Translations under genes and position numbers: made by a program | NCBI RefSeq assembly: GCF_900129005.1 | Contig: NZ_FQUN01000021.1 | Location: 29,606 to 93,605 of the forward strand | Direction: 5' to 3' | DNA from: Leeuwenhoekiella marinoflava DSM 3653 | Lineage (GTDB): Bacteria > Bacteroidota > Bacteroidia > Flavobacteriales > Flavobacteriaceae | Length of the DNA: 64,000 nt | Notes under the pieces: model-generated | Database searches by the model: none | Seen by the model: only the letters and a program-made list of their open reading frames with translations | What the model was told of the DNA's origin: nothing | Shown here: piece by piece, positions 25,269 through 35,655 of the stretch | How the letters are laid out: each line of letters opens with the position of its first letter | Numbering within the stretch: the first letter of the stretch is position 1

Positions 25269-26624
25269 ATGAACGCTAACCACTCAAATAATAATACAAA
25301 AGAATCTGCTTGCAAAGTAACAGATGAAATCTGCCTTCCAGACTCTAATTTACCTCGTGTTATTATTATAGGTGGTGGGTTTGCAGGTTTAGCGTTGGTT
25401 GAAAAACTGAAACACAAAGAGGTGCAGGTGGTACTGTTCGATAAAAACAACTTCCACCAGTTTCAGCCCTTATTTTATCAAGTGGCAACGAGTGCTTTGG
25501 AACCTGATAGTATTGTATTCCCTTTCAGAAAACAAATTAGTGGTTATAAAAATGTATTGTTTCGTTTAGCTGAAGTCGAGGAAATCCAACCTTCTACAAA
25601 CACAATTATAACCAATAAAGGAAGAGTTCACTTCGACTATCTCGTATTGGCAACGGGTACAACAACTAATTTTTTTGGTATGGACAATGTCGAGTCCCAT
25701 AGTCTTGGGATGAAAAACATTCGCGATTCTTTAAATATTCGCCATATGATGCTGCAAAATCTGGAACAAGCTGCAATCACTTGTGATGATAAAGAACGTG
25801 ATGCCTTAACAAATTTCGTCATCGTTGGCGGTGGTCCCGCTGGTGTGGAAATGGCAGGAGCTTTGGCAGAATTCCGCAAATATATTCTTCCCAAAGATTA
25901 TCCAGAATACCCTTCTTCCATAATGAACATCTATTTAATTGAAGCCATTGATGAGCTTTTAAGTACGATGTCAGACAAGGCATCATCAAAAACGCTAGAA
26001 TATTTGAAGGATTTGGAGGTAAAGGTATTACTCAATGAATCGGTAAGCAATTACGATGGTTCACAGGTTGTCACAAATTGTGATAAGATTATTTTAACAA
26101 AAAACCTAATCTGGACAGCTGGTGTGAAAGGACAGTTTCCAAAAGGTATTGATAAAAAACACGTGGTAAAGGGTAACCGCTTAAAAACAGACTCATTTTT
26201 AATGGTAGAAGGCTACAAAAACATTTTTGCCATAGGCGATATAGCGGCTGTAATTACAGAAGAAACGCCAAAAGGACATCCGCAAGTAGCACAAACAGCT
26301 ATTCAGCAAGGTAAATATTTAGGTAATGTATTATTGAAAATTATTAAGGATGAGGGTGTGAACTCTTTCGAATATAAAGACAAAGGTTCATTAGCTACAG
26401 TAGGGAAACGTAAGGCAGTAGCTGATTTGGGCAAATTCAAATTTGCAGGTTATTTCGCTTGGCTATTATGGTCAGTTGTACACTTATTATCCATAAGCGG
26501 ATTTAGAAATAGATTGATGGTTGGTTTTAATTGGGCGGTAAGCTATTTCACTTATGAAAAGAGCAACCGCCTAATTATTAGAAATTTTAAACCAAAACCG
26601 TCGGTTAATAACATAAAGAAATAA
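25269..26624 (+). CDS. Type II NADH dehydrogenase-like FAD oxidoreductase (NDH-2)
   Basis: 451 residues. An FAD-binding GGGFAGL motif (about 36-42), then DKNNFHQFQPLFYQVAT, a second Rossmann motif IVGGGPAGVEMAGAL for NAD(P)H, and IFAIGDIAAV near residue 320. The C-terminal amphipathic/hydrophobic region anchors it to the inner face of the membrane. It oxidises NADH to quinone without pumping protons. In this run it would recycle NADH from the glycolytic enzymes that follow. A sulphide:quinone reductase is less likely given the FHQFQPLFYQVA signature. Confidence 0.9.
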   Translation: MNANHSNNNTKESACKVTDEICLPDSNLPRVIIIGGGFAGLALVEKLKHKEVQVVLFDKNNFHQFQPLFYQVATSALEPDSIVFPFRKQISGYKNVLFRLAEVEEIQPSTNTIITNKGRVHFDYLVLATGTTTNFFGMDNVESHSLGMKNIRDSLNIRHMMLQNLEQAAITCDDKERDALTNFVIVGGGPAGVEMAGALAEFRKYILPKDYPEYPSSIMNIYLIEAIDELLSTMSDKASSKTLEYLKDLEVKVLLNESVSNYDGSQVVTNCDKIILTKNLIWTAGVKGQFPKGIDKKHVVKGNRLKTDSFLMVEGYKNIFAIGDIAAVITEETPKGHPQVAQTAIQQGKYLGNVLLKIIKDEGVNSFEYKDKGSLATVGKRKAVADLGKFKFAGYFAWLLWSVVHLLSISGFRNRLMVGFNWAVSYFTYEKSNRLIIRNFKPKPSVNNIKK

Positions 26625-26631
26625 TTTACGA

Positions 26632-27987
26632 ATGAAAGACACAACAGATAAAAACAATAAGCTTTCCTTAATAGGGTCTATATCTCTAGGAACTGGTGTA
26701 ATGATTGGTGCTGGCATATTTGTTCTTATGGGACAAATAGCGGAGTTAGTTGGAGATCTGTTCCCGATTGCCTTTATTGCGGGAGCTGTTGTTGTGGGTT
26801 TCAGCTCTTATTCCTACGTAAAGTTCTCAAATGCTTTTCCATCCTCTGGAGGTGTGGTTAAGTTTTTCAATAAATCCTATGGACCTGGAACGACAACCGG
26901 TGTCTATTCTTTACTAATGTATGTTTCAATGGTCGTTGCACAAAGTTTAGTTGCAGGAACCTTTGGCGCTTATACCCTTCGATTATTCCCAGAAAGTTAT
27001 GCTGGTTATGCATCCATACTTGGTATTCTACTTTTGGTAACAGCTTATATAATAAATATTCTAGGAAATAAAGTAATTGGAGCAACGGCCACTTTTACAG
27101 CAATTATTAAAGTAGGTGGTATTGCACTACTTGCGATTGCAGGTCTGGTAGCTTCTGGATTTGCGGATATTACAGGAGACTATATCCCACAAAATACCGA
27201 AACCTTACCACAAGGGTTCGGCTTTGTAGCGGCATTGGCATTATCAATCCTTGCCTATAAAGGGTTCACAACAATAACGAATCAAGGTGGAGACATCAAA
27301 AATCCACACAAAAACCTTGGAAGATCCATTGTGATTTCTATTCTTATCTGCACACTTATTTATGTAGCCTTGGCACTTGCTGTTGCAGGCGGTTTAAGCA
27401 TTCCTGAAATAATAAAGGCAAAAGATTATGCTTTGGCAGCAGCAGCCGAACCTGTTTTTGGGGAATGGGGCTTATGGTTTACTATAGCAATCGCTATTGT
27501 AGCAACCTTTTCAGGGGTTATCGCCAGTGTATTTTCGGCATCGCGCTTATTGGGGATGTTGAGTAATATGAAACAAGTACCCTCTTTAAAAAGGATAGGT
27601 AATTTTAAAAATCCAGCGCTCATATTCACGGTTTCCCTTGCCATTTTACTCACTGCCCTTTTCGATTTAACAAGAATCGCTTCTATAGGAGCTATTTTCT
27701 ACCTTATTATGGATATAGCTATCCATTGGGGGCTTTTTCGCTACCTAAAAAACGAGGTGAAATTTAAACCCATCATTCCGTTAATAGCTATTGTAATGGA
27801 CACGGTAGTACTGGCAGCCTTTCTATATATAAAATATCTGAATGATCCAATGGTGCTCATCGTAGCAGCAATTGGAATTATCCTGATTCTCATTGCGGAA
27901 CGTTTTTTTATGATTTCGCATACAGACGATGATGGCAATATGCCTATGGGAATGGAGAATACAAATAATAAAAACAACAAATCATAA
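26632..27987 (+). CDS. APC-family amino-acid permease
   Basis: 451 residues with 12 predicted helices. The first helix carries the APC motif GTGVMIGAGIFVLMG; PSSGGVVKF follows helix 2, and AYKGFTTITNQGGDIKNP is the conserved loop between helices 6 and 7. It starts 7 bp after NDH-2. Substrate cannot be named. Confidence 0.9.
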   Translation: MKDTTDKNNKLSLIGSISLGTGVMIGAGIFVLMGQIAELVGDLFPIAFIAGAVVVGFSSYSYVKFSNAFPSSGGVVKFFNKSYGPGTTTGVYSLLMYVSMVVAQSLVAGTFGAYTLRLFPESYAGYASILGILLLVTAYIINILGNKVIGATATFTAIIKVGGIALLAIAGLVASGFADITGDYIPQNTETLPQGFGFVAALALSILAYKGFTTITNQGGDIKNPHKNLGRSIVISILICTLIYVALALAVAGGLSIPEIIKAKDYALAAAAEPVFGEWGLWFTIAIAIVATFSGVIASVFSASRLLGMLSNMKQVPSLKRIGNFKNPALIFTVSLAILLTALFDLTRIASIGAIFYLIMDIAIHWGLFRYLKNEVKFKPIIPLIAIVMDTVVLAAFLYIKYLNDPMVLIVAAIGIILILIAERFFMISHTDDDGNMPMGMENTNNKNNKS

Positions 27988-28005
27988 TTAATTAAAACAA
28001 TTTAT

Positions 28006-29019
28006 ATGAAAAATATAGCAGTTATAGGATACGGAGTCATCGGAAAAAGGGTGGCCGATGCCATCAATCTACAGGACGATATGAAGCTTTCGGGCGTGTG
28101 TGATATCATAAGCGATTGGCGCATTCAAAATGCCGTGAGAAAAAAGTACGATATCTACGCAGCAACTCAAGAAGCAGAAGACAGAATGAAATCCGAAGGT
28201 ATTTCAGTAAAAGGCGATATGCACGACCTGTTGAAAAAATCAGATCTCGTTGTGGACTGTACCCCTAAAAAGATTGCGGCTCAAAATGTAGCAATTTATA
28301 AAGAGCAAAACATCAAATTTATTTTACACGGAGGCGAAAAACACGAAACAACAGGCCATTCCTTTAGTGCTGAAAATAATTATCAGTCTGCTCTAAATCT
28401 AGATGCTACACGTGTAGTTTCCTGCAACACCACTTCTATTTTAAGGACGTTGACCGCTTTAAAAAGAGCCAATTTATTGGATTATGCCAGAGGTACACTT
28501 TTAAGAAGAGCAACAGATCCTTGGGAAAGCCATTTAGGTGGTATTATGAATACGATGGTTCCTGAAAAAGACATCCCGAGCCACCAAGGTCCTGATGCTA
28601 AAAGCGTTGACCCAGATTTGGATGTCATCACTGCCGCAGTAAAAGTTCCAGAAACTTTAAGCCATATGCACTATTGGAATGTGAAGTTAAAAAAACAAGC
28701 CTCGAAAGAAGAAGTGCTGAATGCTTTTAAGACATCTAGTCGTATCAAGCTAATTCAATATGACAAAGGCCTAGTTTCTAACAACACTATCAAGGAAATG
28801 TTTTTGGATATGGGAAGACCTTGGGGCGATATGTATGAAGTAGCCCTATGGGAAGATATGCTGAAGGTAGTGGGGGATGAACTTTTCTACGCCTATGTGG
28901 TAGACAACCAAGCAATTGTTATACCCGAAACTATTGATGCCATTAGAGCACTTACAGGAATTGAAACAGATGGTGCCAAATCTATCGCTAAAACAAATGA
29001 AAGTTTAGGAATTCATTAA
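28006..29019 (+). CDS. Type II (archaeal-type) glyceraldehyde-3-phosphate dehydrogenase
   Basis: 337 residues. Rossmann start [15 protein letters not shown]; catalytic Cys in SCNTTS (C140); [14 protein letters not shown] and [15 protein letters not shown] match the archaeal GAPDH group, not the usual bacterial GapA (SCTTNC). Enzymes of this type use NADP or NAD and catalyse GAP to 1,3-bisphosphoglycerate. It is rare in Bacteroidota. It is followed by the class I aldolase with a 12-bp gap, so these glycolytic genes are co-transcribed. Horizontal origin is likely. Confidence 0.9.
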   Translation: MKNIAVIGYGVIGKRVADAINLQDDMKLSGVCDIISDWRIQNAVRKKYDIYAATQEAEDRMKSEGISVKGDMHDLLKKSDLVVDCTPKKIAAQNVAIYKEQNIKFILHGGEKHETTGHSFSAENNYQSALNLDATRVVSCNTTSILRTLTALKRANLLDYARGTLLRRATDPWESHLGGIMNTMVPEKDIPSHQGPDAKSVDPDLDVITAAVKVPETLSHMHYWNVKLKKQASKEEVLNAFKTSSRIKLIQYDKGLVSNNTIKEMFLDMGRPWGDMYEVALWEDMLKVVGDELFYAYVVDNQAIVIPETIDAIRALTGIETDGAKSIAKTNESLGIH

Positions 29020-29030
29020 TCATTAATACA

Positions 29031-30092
29031 ATGAAAATAGACATAAATATTACACAACTGTTAGGGGAAAAAGCAGACTTCTATTTGAATCACGTTTGTG
29101 AAAAAATAACCAAGGATGAATTGCAAACCCCAAGTAGAACAAGCCTAGATAAGGTATTTACCCAAAGCAACAGAAATCCGCAGGTACTGCGAAGCCTTTC
29201 GCAATTGTATAACCACGGAAATCTTGGTGGTACAGGCTACTTGAGTATCCTTCCAGTAGACCAAGGTATCGAGCATAGTGCAGCTTTTTCTTTCTATAAA
29301 AATCCGGATTATTTTGACCCAGAGAATATCATAAAACTCGCCATTGAGGCCGGTTGTAATGGTGTGGCTTCCACCTTCGGTGCTTTGGGATTGAACGCTA
29401 GGAAATACGCCCATAAAATCCCGTTTATCGTAAAGATTAATCACAATGAACTGCTCACATTTCCTAATAAATATAACCAAACTTTATTTGGTAAAGTAAA
29501 AGCTGGGTGGGATATGGGAGCAGTTGCTGTCGGTGCTACTATATATTTTGGTTCCGAAGAAAGCAATAGACAGCTTAAAGAAATAGCTGAAGCTTTTGAA
29601 GAAGCCCACAATTTAGGTATGGCTACCATTTTATGGTGCTATACCCGAAATGAAGCTTTCAAAACTGGAAAAGAAGATTATCACGCTGCTGCCGATGTAA
29701 CAGGGCAAGCAAATCATATTGGGGTAACCATTCAGGCAGATATCATTAAGCAAAAATTACCTACAAATAACTTTGGTTTCAAAGAAATCGGTTTTGGAAA
29801 ATATGATGATGAAATGTATGAGACGCTGACAACAGAACATCCCATCGACCTATGCAGGTTGCAGGTGGCTAATTGCTTTATGGGAAAAATCGGATTGATT
29901 AATTCCGGTGGTGGCTCTAAAGGTAAGTCTGATTTGGTGGAGGCAATAACAACTGCCGTTATCAATAAAAGAGCTGGTGGCTCTGGATTGATAATGGGAA
30001 GAAAAGCGTTTCAAAAGCCCTTCGGCGAAGGCGTGGAAGTATTACAATCCGTTCAGAAAGTTTATTTGGATACTAAAATTAGCATTGCATAA
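29031..30092 (+). CDS. fbaB: Class I fructose-bisphosphate aldolase (FbaB/DhnA type)
   Basis: 353 residues. Motifs [38 protein letters not shown] and [12 protein letters not shown], whose Lys is the likely Schiff-base residue of the FbaB group. It needs no divalent metal, in contrast to class II aldolase, the usual housekeeping form. It catalyses fructose-1,6-bisphosphate cleavage or the reverse. It sits directly after type II GAPDH. Confidence 0.92.
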   Translation: MKIDINITQLLGEKADFYLNHVCEKITKDELQTPSRTSLDKVFTQSNRNPQVLRSLSQLYNHGNLGGTGYLSILPVDQGIEHSAAFSFYKNPDYFDPENIIKLAIEAGCNGVASTFGALGLNARKYAHKIPFIVKINHNELLTFPNKYNQTLFGKVKAGWDMGAVAVGATIYFGSEESNRQLKEIAEAFEEAHNLGMATILWCYTRNEAFKTGKEDYHAAADVTGQANHIGVTIQADIIKQKLPTNNFGFKEIGFGKYDDEMYETLTTEHPIDLCRLQVANCFMGKIGLINSGGGSKGKSDLVEAITTAVINKRAGGSGLIMGRKAFQKPFGEGVEVLQSVQKVYLDTKISIA

Positions 30093-30104
30093 CAATAAAA
30101 AAGA

Positions 30105-31463
30105 ATGTTCGACACAGAAGTAAAATCACTTAAATCATTCAATCACTACCTCTCAAAATTGGTAGAAAGTCGTCTATGGCTAAAGGTTATCATTGCCTTA
30201 TTTTTGGGTGTTGGTTTTGGATTGCTGTTAAGTCCTCAAAACGGGTGGATTACTAAAGAAACAGCAGACATCGCAGGGAATTGGCTGGCATTGCCTGGCG
30301 TACTTTTTCTAAAACTGGTTCAAATGATTATGATTCCTTTGATTGTGGCTTCTATCATCACAGGAATCGCAAGTAATGAAAAGGACAGTCTAAAAAAATT
30401 GGGTGGTGGCGTTTTATTATATTTTCTAGGCACTACCATAGTTTCGGTAAGTTTGGGTGTAATACTATCTCAAATTTTTAGACCTGGTCGCTTTTTACAT
30501 CAACAGGCTCTAGCTGAACATAATGAAATTACTGCTGCTCCAACGGAAAATCCCGAGCTTTCCTTCGGCCTTGAAACTATTCCAGATGCCATATCAAACT
30601 TACTTCCAGAGAACCCTTTAGCATCTATGGTTAGTGGTGAAATGTTAAGTATTGTGATTTTCACAATCATTATTGGTGTAGCTGTGCTATCACTTGAAAA
30701 TGCCTTACTGCGCCCAGTGAAGCTTCTTTTAAGTGCCATTCAGGAAGTCTGTATGACAGTAGTAAAATGGTCAATGCTTCTAGTACCTATTGCTGTTTTC
30801 GGACTAATGGCGCAGCTTACCTCTAGTGTTGGTTTAAGTTCTTTATCAGGTTTAACGTACTATGTTGGGGTAGTACTTCTCGGTCTTCTTTTATTGGTAA
30901 TTTTCTATTTGGGACTCATCGTACTTCTCGGAAAGAAAAACCCATTGCATTTCCTAAAAAAAATAAGGGATGTTCAATTATTGGCTTTTTCAACCACAAG
31001 TTCTGCCGCTGTGATGCCCTTATCTCTAAAAACCGCCGAAGAAGAACTAAAAGTGGACAAGACTATTAGCAATTTTATCATACCTATAGGGGCGACCGTC
31101 AATATGGATGGTACTGCACTATATCAAACTATTACAACTCTTTTTATTGCCCAAGCTTACGGACTGGAAATGAGTTTACTCAATATTATAGTGGTCATTG
31201 TAACTATTGTCGCTGCATCCATTGGTACACCTGCCATTCCAGGAGGTGGTGTGGTTATACTCGCTTCTGTTTTGGGAAGTGTCGGCATACCTGCTGAAGG
31301 CATCATCATTATCATTGGTGTAGAAAGACTCTTGGGAATGTTTAGGACTGCTGTAAATGTAACTGGTGATTTAACTGCCTGTATGGTCTTCAATAGATTC
31401 TATGGTAAAACCCCAATCTTGGTTAGTGAGAAAACGAATAATAAATCAATTACAAAACAATGA
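30105..31463 (+). CDS. Dicarboxylate/amino-acid:cation symporter (DAACS family)
   Basis: 452 residues, eight-helix plus two-hairpin glutamate-transporter plan. Serine-rich hairpin AFSTTSSAAVMPLSL and the sodium/substrate motif NMDGTALYQ are present. It imports dicarboxylates or acidic amino acids with protons or sodium. It lies inside the glycolysis run, and its stop overlaps the alpha/beta hydrolase start by 4 bp. Confidence 0.92.
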   Translation: MFDTEVKSLKSFNHYLSKLVESRLWLKVIIALFLGVGFGLLLSPQNGWITKETADIAGNWLALPGVLFLKLVQMIMIPLIVASIITGIASNEKDSLKKLGGGVLLYFLGTTIVSVSLGVILSQIFRPGRFLHQQALAEHNEITAAPTENPELSFGLETIPDAISNLLPENPLASMVSGEMLSIVIFTIIIGVAVLSLENALLRPVKLLLSAIQEVCMTVVKWSMLLVPIAVFGLMAQLTSSVGLSSLSGLTYYVGVVLLGLLLLVIFYLGLIVLLGKKNPLHFLKKIRDVQLLAFSTTSSAAVMPLSLKTAEEELKVDKTISNFIIPIGATVNMDGTALYQTITTLFIAQAYGLEMSLLNIIVVIVTIVAASIGTPAIPGGGVVILASVLGSVGIPAEGIIIIIGVERLLGMFRTAVNVTGDLTACMVFNRFYGKTPILVSEKTNNKSITKQ

Positions 31464-32380
31464 CATTACTACTCATATCCATAGTGTTCATTCTTCCTGT
31501 TGTGGCTATTGCCAGCTATCAGCATTATAAGATTGGTAAGCAACCAGCTTATGATGCCAAAGAAACACTGTTGAATTATGAAATAATAGGCTCTGGAGAA
31601 AACAAACTTGTTTTGTTACACGGTTTAACAGGCTCATTGCATTATTGGAAACGCAATTTAGAAAGTATTACAACTACGCATAAGCTACTTTTAGTCGACC
31701 TGCTAGGTTTTGGTGATTCGCCAAAACCACAAAGTGATTATTCCCTTTCAATACAATTGCAGGCCCTTGAATTGATTCTTAACAAAGAAGGATTCAATGA
31801 TGGAAATATCATTATTGCAGGACATTCTATGGGAGCTATGATTTCATTAGCAATATTGGAAAAGCAACCAACTTGGTTCAAGGCAGGAATTTTTATAAGC
31901 GTACCTGTTTACAAGAACGCTGATGAGTTTAAAGAAATTATGTCTTCTCATTCCTTTGTAGATAGGATTTCAACAAGCAAATTCTCAAAATACATTTGTA
32001 TGATTCATCCCATATTTATGTCACGTGCATTCAAGCCTGATAACCTCACGGATGATGTCTATGAAGATGCAAAAAAGCATCATTGGATGAGTTATTATTA
32101 TTCTCTCACAGAAGTCATCCTAAAAACAGATTTATATGCGATTACAAAGAAAATTAAGGATAAAGATGTGCTCTTTATTCACGGAGAAAAAGACACTACT
32201 GCACCTTTAGAAAATGCCTTAAAATTATCGAGGGAATTTAAAAACGCAAAAATAATTACTTCATCTGAAGGAGACCATCAGTTCTTTCTGAAAGAAGCAG
32301 AATTTGTTTGGAACACTATTAAAGATTTTACTATTTCTGAAAAAAAGTTACAAAAAACCATATCCAATGAGCACGAATAA
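31460..32380 (+). CDS. Alpha/beta hydrolase
   Basis: 306 residues with an N-terminal hydrophobic segment (about 1-17). LLHGLTGSLHYW is the oxyanion region, the nucleophile elbow is AGHSMGAMI, and an acidic residue and a late catalytic His (GDHQFFL, near residue 276) complete the triad. Substrate unknown. The start overlaps the symporter stop, and the end overlaps pfkA by 14 bp. Confidence 0.85.
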   Translation: MTLLLISIVFILPVVAIASYQHYKIGKQPAYDAKETLLNYEIIGSGENKLVLLHGLTGSLHYWKRNLESITTTHKLLLVDLLGFGDSPKPQSDYSLSIQLQALELILNKEGFNDGNIIIAGHSMGAMISLAILEKQPTWFKAGIFISVPVYKNADEFKEIMSSHSFVDRISTSKFSKYICMIHPIFMSRAFKPDNLTDDVYEDAKKHHWMSYYYSLTEVILKTDLYAITKKIKDKDVLFIHGEKDTTAPLENALKLSREFKNAKIITSSEGDHQFFLKEAEFVWNTIKDFTISEKKLQKTISNEHE

Positions 32381-33341
32381 AATTAAACATATAGGCGTAT
32401 TCACATCTGGAGGCGATAGCCCTGGGATGAATGCTGCACTATACGCCATTGCCAAATCCGCTGAAGCAAAAGGCATAAAAATAAGTGGTTTTCGAAAAGG
32501 GTATGAAGGGTTGATAGATGGTGATTTGGTTCCATTAGCATCACACGAACTAAAAAAAATAACCCAAAAAGGCGGTACCATTCTAAAAACAGCAAGAAGC
32601 AAACGATTTCTGGAATTGGAAGGTCGTAAAAAAGCATTGCAAACTCTAAAAGCAAACAACATAGATGCTTTAATTGCTATTGGTGGCGATGGCACTTTTA
32701 AAGGTCTATTAGCTTTTTCAGAAATATGCGGCATTCCGTTTATAGGCATTCCTGGCACTATAGACAACGATATTTTTGGTGCAGATTACACCCTTGGTTT
32801 TGATTCGGCTGTAAACACTGCCATTGAAAATATTGATAAAATAAAAGATACTGCCGAATCCCATAACCGCGTATTTATTGTTGAAGTAATGGGAAGGGAT
32901 TCAGGCTACATCGCTATTCATTCAGGATTAATGGTAGGTGCCGATTCCATCCTTATTCCAGAGAGTGGAAAGGACTTTATTTATCTATTGGACAAGGTTA
33001 AGAATTACGATAGTGAAGATGCCTTCCTTGTCGTGGTTTCTGAAGGTGATGAACTAGGTGCAGAACTGGTTTCCTCAAAAATAAAGGAAGTCAATCCCAA
33101 TGTCGATTTACGAATTACGAAACTCGGCCACGTCCAGCGAGGCGGAAATCCGTCAGCTTTAGATAGAATGTTAGGCATTAGACTTGGAGTGGCAGCTGTA
33201 AACGCAATTTCACAAGGTAAAAAGAACGCAATGGTTGGAATTTTAAATAATCAATTGCATCTAACCCCTTTTGAAGAGGTGGTCAAGCAACATCAAGTAG
33301 ATAATGAATTGTATGAACTTTTAGAATTATTTGGAAAGTAA
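32367..33341 (+). CDS. pfkA: ATP-dependent 6-phosphofructokinase
   Basis: 324 residues from the ATG at 32367, giving MSTNKIKHIGVFTSGGD and the normal bacterial length. An in-frame ATG at 32304 lies inside the hydrolase gene and would add an unrelated hydrophobic stretch. Motifs: GGDSPGMNA, IGGDGTF (Gly where PPi-dependent enzymes have Asp, so ATP is expected), GIPGTIDND, and GHVQRGG. Committed step of glycolysis. Confidence 0.93.
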   Translation: MSTNKIKHIGVFTSGGDSPGMNAALYAIAKSAEAKGIKISGFRKGYEGLIDGDLVPLASHELKKITQKGGTILKTARSKRFLELEGRKKALQTLKANNIDALIAIGGDGTFKGLLAFSEICGIPFIGIPGTIDNDIFGADYTLGFDSAVNTAIENIDKIKDTAESHNRVFIVEVMGRDSGYIAIHSGLMVGADSILIPESGKDFIYLLDKVKNYDSEDAFLVVVSEGDELGAELVSSKIKEVNPNVDLRITKLGHVQRGGNPSALDRMLGIRLGVAAVNAISQGKKNAMVGILNNQLHLTPFEEVVKQHQVDNELYELLELFGK

Positions 33342-33344
33342 GAA

Positions 33345-34613
33345 ATGATAGAAGCCTTTAAAAATATCAACCCATTTATCCTCGGACTGCTCATCAGTCT
33401 GGGTATTGGCCTTATTCTTGGGCTGGAACGTGAATACGATAAATTGAAGGAAGAACAAGGCTTTGCAGGTATAAGAACCTTCCCAATTGTTGCCATTATT
33501 GGTTTTATATTGGGAAATCTTTCCACAACCTATACACCTTGGTTGGTCATTATAATTGCAGCAGCATTTCTTTTGTTTCTGTCTTTGAGTCATCTTTCCA
33601 TAGTACAAAAGCATATTATGACTGGTATTACCACCAATATGGCATTATTCGCTACTTTGATTTTGGGTGTTATGGTTGCTAATCATTTGCATAAGGAAGC
33701 AGTTGCTACTGCGGTTATCATAGTTACTCTGTTATCATTGAAAACGACATTTAATACCTTCATTAAAAATATTACTTCCGAAGAGCTTTTCGCCTTTATT
33801 AAGTTTTCAATTATTGCGCTTCTTATTTTGCCTTTCTTACCAAATCAAGATTATGGTCCAGAGGGATTGCTTAACCCTTTTGAGATTGGAGCGATAATAG
33901 TGATAGTGTCATTTCTGAATTTCATTGGTTACTTTCTTGTAAAATATGTAGGTTCTAAACGTGGTATTCTGCTCACTGCTATTTTAGGCGGATTGATTTC
34001 AAGTACCGCAGTAGCTTGGATATATGCTTCGCGAAGTAAGGAATCGCCAGAACTTTCAAAAGAATATGCTGCGGGTATCATTATAGCTTCCGCAATTATG
34101 TTTCCCAGACTTGCGATTCTGGCCTATATTTTCAATAGTGCCATACTTTTAAATTTAGTCATTCCATTTACTATTCTTACCCTTATCTGCTTGATAAGCG
34201 CACTCTTATTCATCAAAAAGAATACAGATGTCACAAAAACAGCTATCAATCTGGGTAATCCGCTCAATATTTGGAACGCCCTTGGGTTTGGTGGTATTTA
34301 TGTGGTCATCCTATTTGCAGTTTTTTATGGAAATCAATTTTTTGGCGAAAGCGGTTTATACTATTCAGCCCTAATTGCAGGATTGGCAGATACGGATGCG
34401 ATAACTATCAGTATGGCAAAATTTGGGTCATTGGAAGAAAAACTCACGCTGGCCACCAATGTCATTATAACAGCAACTATAAGCAATATGATTGTAAAAC
34501 TTGGTATTACCTATTTCAAAGGTTCTAAAAAGACTGGGAAACTCGTGATGCTAATTTTTGGAACTGTTGTCATCGTAGGGTTTGTATATATTTTAATACA
34601 GTTAGGAAATTAA
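33345..34613 (+). CDS. MgtC/SapB-DUF4010 membrane protein
   Basis: 422 residues, about 12 helices. The N-terminal MgtC-like part has LISLGIGLILGLEREYDK and GIRTFPIVAIIGF; the rest is a DUF4010-type hydrophobic domain. Related proteins are linked to magnesium limitation or membrane stress. It follows pfkA by 3 bp. Function in this run is not clear. Confidence 0.85.
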   Translation: MIEAFKNINPFILGLLISLGIGLILGLEREYDKLKEEQGFAGIRTFPIVAIIGFILGNLSTTYTPWLVIIIAAAFLLFLSLSHLSIVQKHIMTGITTNMALFATLILGVMVANHLHKEAVATAVIIVTLLSLKTTFNTFIKNITSEELFAFIKFSIIALLILPFLPNQDYGPEGLLNPFEIGAIIVIVSFLNFIGYFLVKYVGSKRGILLTAILGGLISSTAVAWIYASRSKESPELSKEYAAGIIIASAIMFPRLAILAYIFNSAILLNLVIPFTILTLICLISALLFIKKNTDVTKTAINLGNPLNIWNALGFGGIYVVILFAVFYGNQFFGESGLYYSALIAGLADTDAITISMAKFGSLEEKLTLATNVIITATISNMIVKLGITYFKGSKKTGKLVMLIFGTVVIVGFVYILIQLGN

Positions 34614-34623
34614 AAAAAGTGAA

Positions 34624-35613
34624 ATGAAAACAACAGTATTCAGCACGCATAAGTTTGAAGAGCCGTATCTCGTAAAAGCGAATGATGGCAAGCATCAATT
34701 AAAGCTGCTTGAAAGTCGTTTAACTCAAGAAACTGCTATTCTCGCAACAGGTTCTAAAGCAGTAAGTCTATTTACGGGCGATGATGCCTCGGCACACATT
34801 CTTGAAAAATTCAATGCTTTTGGCGTAAAATATATTGCTCTGCGTTCAGCAGGATTCAATCACGTGGATTTAGCAAAAGCAGCTGAACTGGATATGAAGG
34901 TGGCACGTGTTCCAGCCTATTCCCCTTATGCCATTGCAGAGCATACAATGGCACTCATACTTGCATTAAACCGAAAATTGATTAAAGCACACAACAGGGT
35001 TCGTGACCAGAATTTCTCATTGAACGGTCTTACCGGTTTCGACCTCAATGGAAAAACCGTCGGCGTTATCGGGACTGGAAAAATTGGGTCTGTATTGGTA
35101 AAAATACTACACGGTTTTGGTTGTAAAATACTTGTTCAGGATGTCATTGTGGATGAAAATTTAATCAATTCCTACAATGTAATCTATACCAATTGTGAAA
35201 CTATTTGTAAGCAGTCCGATATCATAAGCTTACACGTACCACTAACGTCTTCAACGAAACACTTGATTGATGCAAAACATATTTCATTAATGAAGCAAGG
35301 CGTAATGCTTATCAATACAAGTCGTGGAGGATTGGTCGATACCAAAGCTGTTATCGAAGGATTGAAAACTAAAAAAATTGGGTATTTCGGAATAGATGTG
35401 TATGAGGAAGAAGAAGGATTGTTCTTTGAAGACCATTCCGATGACATTTTGCAAGACGATGTGATTGCCCGATTAATGACCTTCAACAATGTTTTGATAA
35501 CCAGTCATCAGGCCTTTTTAACCGAAACTGCATTGACAAATATTGCTGAAACCACAATATATAATCTGGATTGTTTTGATAAAGGCAAAGTTTCAGGAAA
35601 CGAAGTTTCTTGA
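34624..35613 (+). CDS. D-lactate dehydrogenase-type 2-hydroxyacid dehydrogenase (LdhA-like)
   Basis: 329 residues. NAD-binding GTGKIGS, the hinge LRSAGFNHVDL, NTSRGGLVD with the catalytic Arg region, and the LdhA-like end EEEEGLFFEDHSDD followed by TSHQAFLT with the active-site His. It would reduce pyruvate to D-lactate and regenerate NAD+ for the GAPDH of this run. Alternatives are other D-2-hydroxyacids, but the Glu-rich loop is typical of fermentative LdhA. Confidence 0.88.
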   Translation: MKTTVFSTHKFEEPYLVKANDGKHQLKLLESRLTQETAILATGSKAVSLFTGDDASAHILEKFNAFGVKYIALRSAGFNHVDLAKAAELDMKVARVPAYSPYAIAEHTMALILALNRKLIKAHNRVRDQNFSLNGLTGFDLNGKTVGVIGTGKIGSVLVKILHGFGCKILVQDVIVDENLINSYNVIYTNCETICKQSDIISLHVPLTSSTKHLIDAKHISLMKQGVMLINTSRGGLVDTKAVIEGLKTKKIGYFGIDVYEEEEGLFFEDHSDDILQDDVIARLMTFNNVLITSHQAFLTETALTNIAETTIYNLDCFDKGKVSGNEVS

Positions 35614-35655
35614 TTAAGAAGCAAAAAATAGTAGTAACACTTAAATCTTAAAATT

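Noticed and set aside
32304..32366. Upstream start of phosphofructokinase
   Set aside because: The extra residues are a shadow of the hydrolase gene, and the ATG at 32367 gives the normal length and N-terminus.
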